12,001 bases of DNA from Kalaharituber pfeilii (lineage: Eukaryota > Ascomycota > Pezizomycetes > Pezizales > Pezizaceae): assembly GCA_015179045.1 (NCBI GenBank), contig WHUZ01000321.1:1-12001 (forward strand), given 5' to 3'. A program made the translations under genes and the position numbers. Below, one piece after another: positions 7,684-12,001 of this stretch (position 1 is the stretch's first letter; each line of letters starts with the position of its first letter). A model generated the notes under the pieces. It made no database searches, was not told the origin of the DNA, and worked only from the letters and a program-made list of their open reading frames with translations.

Positions 7684-8183
7684 TTGCTGGGGCTTCGGTT
7701 TTTGTCAGGGGCCGTGGGTCTCTGTGGTCTTGCTCTGTGGGGGATTAGGGTACTATCACCATCAAAAACTCCCACCCTGCCCCCAAACCCCCCCAACAGC
7801 CTAAAGGGAAGAGCTAAGCTTCCAACCCAAGCAAAAGCTTATTGGTGCTACGGGGAAAACACTTGGAAGGGCCCTACCACCAGCACCTCTCCACCAACCA
7901 TACCCGATGCCAACACTAGGGGGAAAGCCAGCATCGTAGTATACGGTATCACATTGAGGAAGGACCTAGAAAGGTCAAACAGTAGTTGGAAGCCATGAAC
8001 AAGGAGGTAGAGAAGATGAGGAGGATTCAGTGGCTAAGGAAGAGGAATGTGCCAAAGGAGGAAGGCAAGAAAACTAGTTCAGTGGTGATTTATCTGGTAA
8101 GAGAGATGGATGTCAAGAAGGTGAAGCTTAGTGGATGGTGGTACAAGTCAGTCCAGTATGAGTTGGAGAGGGGACAGAAGTAG
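7684..8183 (+). pseudogene. LINE A gag, C-terminal part with frameshift
   Basis: The reading resumes after LINE B. The frame near 7830 gives KAYWCYGENTWKGPTTSTSP, then GKASIVVYGITLRKDLE. A 1-nt deletion in the A-run near 7965-7975 then shifts the frame to KVKQ.LEAMNKEVEKMRRI, then QWLRKRNVPKEEGKKTSSVV, then IYLVREMDVKK and QYELERGQK, ending TAG at 8181-8183. The right arm retains the extra A (GACTTGGAAAAG) and reads straight across. The TAG in KVKQ.LE is shared by both arms and so predates the duplication. The domain matches LINE B gag and the Tad-type LINE ORF1 pattern. The normal CCHC knuckles and RT are missing after the stop. The small ORF starting with ATG at 7994 is only the downstream half of this frame. 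Confidence 0.65.
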
Positions 8184-8285
8184 AGGATCATACTAGGTCC
8201 CACTCATATCATGGAGGAGTCTGTAGGCACTACATGTATTTAGGTTGATAGTTGTATTAGTTTTGTTAGTGTTTGTTCTTTCATT

Positions 8286-8291
8286 AATAAA
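8286..8291 (+). terminator. AATAAA polyadenylation signal of LINE A
   Basis: AATAAA lies 39 nt before the A18 tail at 8331-8348, at the same relative place as in LINE B. Confidence 0.6.
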
Positions 8292-8348
8292 GACCCTTGC
8301 CATAGCGTATCGGGTAGCATGCGAGTATTGAAAAAAAAAAAAAAAAAA

Positions 8349-8402
8349 GCATGTTGAGCACGCATATGAAATGAGGGATATTTTGAGCACATTGAGCATG
8401 TT
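8349..8402 (+). repeat. 9-bp repeat fragment downstream of LINE A
   Basis: GCATGTTGAGCACGCATATG, then TTTTGAGCACATTGAGCATG, belong to the array at 6004-6385. LINE A may have landed inside such an array. Confidence 0.65.
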
Positions 8403-8411
8403 GGGATGCCG

Positions 8412-8490
8412 GCGGCAGGATTACTTGCATTGTGGGTGCAATGGAGAACTTGAATATATCATGGCACTGGCAGCAGGATTACTTGCATTA
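8412..8490 (+). repeat. 57-bp direct repeat (about 1.4 copies)
   Basis: GCAGGATTACTTGCATT occurs twice, near 8415 and 8472. Both copies survive, altered, in the right arm at about 9110-9195. Confidence 0.6.
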
Positions 8491-8710
8491 TGTATACTGA
8501 GAGTGTAAAACTAGGTTTTGTAATGCCAGAGGTATACCAAGGTAAAAAACCGATTTCATGGAGCGCAAGAGTAGCAAAAGTCAGAAGGCCAGAAAGTGCA
8601 GGGTGCGACTGTTGTGAGGTGATGAGGTCAGGAATGCATGGGGCGCTTAGAGTGCTTAGGGCACAAACTGTGTATTGTGGCGGTAGGTGCCGCATTGTGA
8701 TGTGACTCAT
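8459..8710 (-). CDS. Small hypothetical ORF at the inner end of the left arm
   Basis: The ATG at 8708-8710 opens an 83-codon minus-strand ORF: MSHITMRHLPPQYTVCALST, a middle QQSHPALSGLLTFATLALHE, then IGFLPWYTSGITKPSFTLSV and a hydrophobic end. A 6-residue in-frame extension to the ATG at 8728 would start in the spacer outside the inverted repeat, so I do not favour it. In the right arm (plus, from 8887) the same frame is kept without indels over its length, but Gln-Gln became two stops and a Trp became a stop. No family is recognised, and a transposon-derived fragment is as likely as a gene. The antisense ORF at 8490-8705 is a shadow. Confidence 0.35.
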   Translation of the reverse strand: MSHITMRHLPPQYTVCALSTLSAPCIPDLITSQQSHPALSGLLTFATLALHEIGFLPWYTSGITKPSFTLSVYIMQVILLPVP

Positions 8711-8722
8711 TTTTTGCTGATA

Positions 8723-8874
8723 AATCAATGATATAGAAGAACTTATTATTATTAATCTCTATATCTTAGAGTTCAAGTTGCTCTTAGAAATACTATTCAG
8801 CTACCAAAGAGACATAAATATTGTTATCTGAGAGATGAATAACTTTAAAATCAAATCTATATAAAGAGTAAAAG
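8723..8874. other. ~152-bp spacer between the inverted arms
   Basis: AT-rich single-copy sequence between the arms. It holds no gene or repeat that I can see. Arm similarity stops abruptly on both sides (…GCTGATA | AATCAATG on the left, its inverse on the right). Confidence 0.7.
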
Positions 8875-8886
8875 TATTAGCAAAAA

Positions 8887-9135
8887 ATGAGTCATATCAT
8901 AATGCAGCACCCAGTACTACAATATACAGTTTATGTCCTGAGTACCCTAAGTACTCTATACATTTCTAACCTTATTATCTTATAATAGTCATACTTTATA
9001 CTTTCTGGCCTTCTAACTTTTACTACTCTCATGCCCCACGAAATCAGTTTTTTACCTTAATATACTCCTAGTATTATAAAATCTAGTTTTATACTCTCAG
9101 TATATATAATATAAGTAATACTGCTACTAGTATCA
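8887..9135 (+). pseudogene. RIP-altered copy of the small hypothetical ORF
   Basis: The plus strand reads MSHIIMQHPVLQYTVYVLST, then TFTTLMPHEISFLP.YTPSI, aligning codon for codon with the minus-strand ORF at 8459-8710. Tandem stops TAA TAG replace CAA CAG, and a further TAA replaces the Trp codon. No frameshift is seen across about 80 codons. Confidence 0.5.
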
Positions 9136-9248
9136 TAACATACTCAAGTCCTCTATTGTACCTATAACATAAGAAATCCTGCTGCTAGTATTACAATATA
9201 CTTAACATGCTTAAAATATTCTTTATTTTATATACATACTTAATATAC

Positions 9249-9905
9249 TTTTTTTTTTCTTTATTTTAATACTTGCATGCTACCTAATAAGCTATGATGA
9301 AGGTCTTTATTAATAAAAGAACAAATACTGATAAAACTAATATAACTATTAACCTAAATATATGTAGTACCTATAGACTCCTCTATAATATGAGTAGTGC
9401 CTATTATAATCCCTTTCTGTCTCCTTCCCAACTCATACTGGACCAACTTATTCTATCATCTACTAAGCCTCACCTTTTTAATATCTATCTTTCTTCTTAG
9501 ATAAATTACTATCAAACTAGTTTTCTTGCCTTCTTATTCTAGTATATTTCTCTTTCTTAGTCAGTAAATCCTTTTTATCTTTCTTAGCTCCTTATTTGCA
9601 GCTTCCAACTACTCTTTGATCTTTTCCAAGTCCTTCCTCAATGCAATATTATATATTATAATGCTGGCTTTTCTACTAGTATTGCATCAGATGTAGTTGG
9701 TGAAGAGGTAGTGATGGTAGAGTCCTTCTGAGTATTTTTCTAGTAGTACTAATAAGCTTTTTCTTAAGTTGGAAGCTTAGCTCTTTTATTTGGGCTATTA
9801 GTAGTAGGGTAGGAGTTTTTGATGGTAGTAGTGCCCTAACTCCTTACAGAGCAAAACTATAGAGATCTCGCAGCTTCTTAACAAAAACTGAAGCCTCTAC
9901 TAAAT
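9249..9905 (-). mobile_element. LINE A 3' part, right-arm copy
   Basis: This is the inverse copy of 7684-8348. It starts (plus sense) with an oligo-T remnant at 9249-9258, followed by the inverted 3' UTR (ACTTGCATGCTACC), then gag. Minus-strand gag pieces are readable: ALNLVEASVFVKKLRDLYSF, then LEAANKELRKIKRI, LRKRNILE.EGKKTSLIVIY and QYELGRRQK. The frame passes through GGAAAAG, where the left arm has a base deleted. Stops are of the RIP type. Confidence 0.65.
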
Positions 9906-10140
9906 TCAGAGCATCATTATATATAGGATAGCATTAAAAAAAGATTTGGGAAATATATAATAATAGTTGGCAATTGGAAATAAAGACCTAAAAAAGATTG
10001 TTGGAATCCAATGGCTTAGAAAGAAGGAAATACTAATTAGAGAGGGCAAGAAGGTTAGCTCTATAGTTATATACTTGGAAGATTATACAGATATAGATAG
10101 GATATGATTTAGAGGAAGATGGCTCAAGGTAAGCTAGTCC

Positions 10141-10145
10141 AAAGC
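10141..10145 (+). other. Target-site duplication AAAGC (left)
   Basis: AAAGC directly before the 5' LTR, identical to 11024-11028. A 5-bp duplication is typical of LTR retroelement integration. Confidence 0.8.
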
Positions 10146-10382
10146 TGTTATATAGGTAGTAAATGTAGAAAGTTACTATCTACTAGGTCAAAAAGATACT
10201 TAACTAGTAATACTCACTAGTCCTCTATATAGCTCATATAGTACTCATTTATACAATTATGGCCCCTTTCAGCTATCATATGTTACCTATGTCATATATA
10301 CCTATTTCGTATATACTTGCATTTTTTACTATTTACATACTCTACTAGCTATCTATACTATAGTCACGGTAAATCTATAATA
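10146..10382. repeat. LTR of the TRIM-like element (left copy)
   Basis: Starts TGTTATATAGGTAGTAAATG and ends CTATAATA. It aligns with 10789-11023 over its full length. Nearly all differences are transitions, spread over both copies, so both LTRs decayed after insertion. Confidence 0.85.
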
Positions 10383-10788
10383 TTACCCTGTCTCTTAAGG
10401 CAACTTCTCTAGATTGCTACTATATAAGTCTGCCCCCACTCTGGCCATTATGGATTATTCTATACACTATGCTACATGACCCTTCCAACTAAGATATTAG
10501 TCAGGGATTCAATACGTCTTTTTATACTTGCTACTGCCTCAAATATATTGTGCAAGCCTTATCTATCACTTGGTATATTAGAATTATATAGTCTTTCCTA
10601 ATATTAATATTTTACCATCATATATGGCCTTTCATATTACTTTTGACTCTGGCTCTGGCTCATAGCTCTTACTCTTTAGCTCTTAGCTTAGGTAAGATCT
10701 TACTTTCTATGGCTTTAATATTTAATACTCAGAAAATTGGTGAGATAAGTTAAGTATCGAACCAGTAACTAGTTTATTACTAGTCAAC

Positions 10789-11023
10789 TATTATAGAGGT
10801 AGTAAATATAGAAAGTTACTATCTACTAGGTCAAAAAGATACTTGACTAGTGATACTTACTAGTCCTCTATGTAGCTTATATAGTACTTATTTATATAAT
10901 TGCAGCCCTTTTAGCTATCACATATCACCTATATCATATATACATATTTGTATATACTTATATTTTTTACTATTTATATACTCTACTAGCTACTCATACT
11001 ATGGTCATAGTGAATCTGTGACA
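10789..11023. repeat. LTR of the TRIM-like element (right copy)
   Basis: Starts TATTATAGAGGTAGTAAATA (G-to-A at the second base) and ends CTGTGACA. It is the full-length partner of 10146-10382. The short ORF at 10850-11041 lies in it and is not a gene. Confidence 0.85.
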
Positions 11024-11028
11024 AAAGC
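11024..11028 (+). other. Target-site duplication AAAGC (right)
   Basis: AAAGC directly after the right LTR, then TAACAGAAGATAG, which continues the interrupted LINE B sequence. Confidence 0.8.
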
Positions 11029-11197
11029 TAACAGAAGATAGACATAGGTATGACTGCTAACTGTATCCCTATAGAATAGTAAAAACTATAGGCTCAATGT
11101 ATTTAAGTTTTAGCTTAGTCTTTCTTTTTTCTAATAAACTCTTACTATAGCCTATAGGGTAGTATATGAGTATTAATATTAAAAAACAAACAAAAAA

Positions 11198-11632
11198 TAG
11201 TAGTAGTACTGATACTGATAGTTCTAGTAGTGGTGATAGTATGAGTATCAGTGGTACTTCTATAAATGATGCAATCTTTTTAACTTTCTAATTACTGAGT
11301 CAGTACTTGATCTCATATATTTGGTTAGGAGTTAGAGCCTTCTCTTTTTTTTCTTTATACTAAGGCTGGCTAGTATCTGTGGTAGTAGTAGTGGTAGTAG
11401 TGATGTTGGACTTAATAGCTCTATATAAACTACTATGATTGGGCTAAACCTCAATCTCTTATTTGGATACTGGAAATATTCTCCTTATTAGTAAGGTTTC
11501 TTATAATCTTCTTATCATATTTAGAAACTGTATAGTAGTTATAGCTCTATAGTTTCTTAGTACAGGTGCTATACATTTTATGCTATGGCTGCCCTATAAT
11601 TTCTTAGCATAAATGCTATATATTTCATGATG
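11198..11632 (-). mobile_element. LINE A 5' part, right-arm copy
   Basis: Inverse, AT-mutated copy of 6837-7271. Minus-strand reading shows a Leu/Pro-rich stretch where the left has Pro, then NQIYEIKY and KVKKIASFIE. The gag start ATG became ATA. The 48-bp 5' repeats follow at about 11537-11632. Confidence 0.65.
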
Positions 11633-11880
11633 TTTTTTTTTTTTTTTTTTTTTTTTTATATTATAGAACTCTGCTTGCAGTACTAAGCCATGGCTAGAAT
11701 TTTATAATATTGAAAGAGACTTACTGATAAGTCACTATACCTATAATATTAACCTCATTCTGTTATTCTTATGTTATTGATTGGGCCCTATAGTAAGTGT
11801 CAAATTCAGCTTACATTTATACATCTGATAATATTGAAAGGGATCTATCATATATATGAATTATATACATTGTTCTTACA
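11633..11880 (-). mobile_element. Minisatellite-family fragment with poly(A), right-arm copy
   Basis: T25 at 11633-11657 (A25 on the minus strand), then the inverse of the unique 3' segment (GCAGTACTAAGCCATGGC), then the inverted minisatellite dimer (TTGAAAGAGACTTACTGATA, AACCTCATTCTGTTATTCTT, GTGTCAAATTCAGCTTACAT). It is the counterpart of 6616-6836. Confidence 0.65.
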
Positions 11881-12001
11881 GCCTCTATACACCCAGCTAT
11901 GACTGATAGAAAGCTATGACTACTTCCCTATTGGGAAAATTTATACTGTTAGGTATTTAAGAATAAGAATTAAATTAAAAAACTTAGCTTACTAAGTACT
12001 T

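Larger units (their letters stand above)
6837..8348 (+). mobile_element. LINE A: gag-only, poly(A)-tailed non-LTR element, interrupted
   Basis: Parts in order: two 48-bp repeats (6840-6935), a leader, a gag ORF starting at ATG 7032 with a Pro-rich and basic N-terminus, an antisense insertion of LINE B (about 7272-7683), the rest of gag (to the stop at 8181-8183), a ~145-bp 3' UTR with AATAAA at 8286-8291, and A18 at 8331-8348. Without the insertion the element is about 1.1 kb. No zinc knuckle, endonuclease or reverse transcriptase sequence lies between gag and poly(A), so mobility would depend on an autonomous partner. Clear target-site duplications were not found. Its 3' end abuts a 9-bp repeat like that at 6004-6385. 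Confidence 0.7.
6468..8722 (+). repeat. Left arm of a large inverted duplication (less mutated arm)
   Basis: Read 5'-3', this arm aligns throughout with the reverse complement of 8875-12001 once the 883-bp TRIM plus one target duplication in the right arm is removed (2255 against 2244 bp). Matching landmarks are GATCTAATTCTTATTCTCAA (6493) with its inverse near 11970, the 24-A tract, the 48-bp repeats, the gag ORF, both LINE 3' ends, the 9-bp repeat piece, and TGACTCATTTTTTGCTGATA at the inner edge. Differences are mostly G or C on the left and A or T on the right, often in CpA/TpG context. The outer end is not in view, so the arm may be longer. Confidence 0.92.
10146..11023. mobile_element. 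TRIM-like LTR element, 878 bp, non-coding
   Basis: Two direct LTRs (237 and 235 bp) enclose about 406 bp with no usable ORF and no gag, protease, RT or integrase trace. Ends fit TG...CA: the left LTR starts TG and the right LTR ends CA, while the inner ends read TA, explained by C-to-T/G-to-A decay. AAAGC flanks both sides, and the empty site is present in the left arm. Size and structure fit a terminal-repeat retrotransposon in miniature (TRIM). Direction is uncertain: a purine tract on the minus strand (AAGAGACAGGG) next to the 10382 end would suit a minus-strand element. No standard primer-binding site was recognised. Confidence 0.8.
9906..11197 (+). mobile_element. LINE B, right-arm copy, split by the TRIM element
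   Basis: The plus strand mirrors 7272-7683. Gag reads ALKKDLGNI, then NKDLKKIVGIQWLRKKEILI, REGKKVSSIVIYLEDYTDID, and RGRWLKVS up to about 10138. The TRIM insertion follows. The 3' UTR resumes at 11029 (GTATTTAAGTTTTAGCTTAG), then AATAAACTC and the tail remnant at 11181-11197. It keeps Trp in RGRW, which is TAG in the left arm. Confidence 0.65.
8875..12001 (-). repeat. Right arm of the inverted duplication (heavily RIP-like mutated)
   Basis: The reverse complement of this segment aligns end to end with 6468-8722. G+C is much lower than on the left. By eye, most differences are C-to-T or G-to-A relative to the left arm, often turning CpA/TpG into TpA, as in RIP. It contains one extra insertion, the LTR element at 10146-11023. 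Position 12001 still aligns (with 6468), so the arm continues out of the window. A few sites go the other way (left A, right G), so the left arm has also taken some hits. Confidence 0.92.

Noticed and set aside
8193..8399. 68-codon minus-strand ORF over the LINE A 3' end
   Set aside because: It runs through oligo-T and the 3' UTR in antisense. Its Phe run is the poly(A) tail read backwards.
8490..8705. 71-codon plus-strand ORF
   Set aside because: Antisense of the 8459-8710 minus ORF. I preferred the minus frame because its right-arm copy keeps a recognisable reading without indels, but neither is proven.
10741..10775. GGTTCGAT-like tRNA T-loop sequence on the minus strand inside the TRIM
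   Set aside because: No acceptor, anticodon or D arm can be built around it. It might relate to a primer-binding site, but it is over 20 nt from the LTR border.

Overview
This window looks like a gene-poor, repeat-built region of a filamentous ascomycete (Pezizomycotina-type) genome. Three things point there. Several blocks are strongly depleted in C and G, with the C-to-T and G-to-A, TpA-enriching decay typical of repeat-induced point mutation (RIP). The mobile elements are poly(A)-tailed and carry a Tad/LINE-like gag domain. No bacterial gene organisation is present. The species cannot be named from the sequence. I see no intact, convincingly functional protein gene, tRNA, rRNA or CRISPR array.

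Layout: (1) 1-1650, an AT-rich degenerate tandem array (unit about 55 bp) with higher-order structure and an internal 16-A tract. (2) About 1670-3401, AT-rich DNA whose minus strand carries long reading frames broken almost only by stops that RIP could make from Gln, Arg or Trp codons; I read this as a decayed, possibly intron-containing gene with a CPFD..C zinc-finger-like motif. (3) 3825-6385, a less AT-rich cluster of five unrelated tandem repeats: 30 bp, a 112-bp dimer (the inverted relative of the first array), 12 bp, 134 bp and 9 bp. (4) 6468-8722 and 8875-12001+, two arms of one large inverted duplication around a spacer of about 150 bp. The left arm is near normal in composition; the right arm is the same sequence heavily AT-mutated and runs off the window.

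Inside each arm lies the same nest: a poly(A)-ended minisatellite piece; a short LINE ('LINE A') with 48-bp 5' repeats and a gag ORF; a second LINE tail ('LINE B') inserted antisense into LINE A's gag; a stretch of 9-bp repeat; and a small ORF of unknown function. Both LINEs go from the gag RNA-binding-like domain straight to a short 3' UTR, AATAAA and poly(A), with no zinc knuckles or reverse transcriptase. They look like gag-only, non-autonomous LINE derivatives.

The right arm alone carries an 878-bp LTR element without coding capacity (TRIM-like), with 235-237-bp LTRs and AAAGC target-site duplications at 10141-10145 and 11024-11028. The matching position in the left arm (7441-7445) is the uninterrupted target. 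Order of events: LINE A, then LINE B into it, then inverted duplication, then TRIM insertion into the right arm, with RIP-like decay much stronger on the right. The arms are complementary records: the right keeps a base the left gag has lost, while the left keeps codons and a start that RIP removed on the right.
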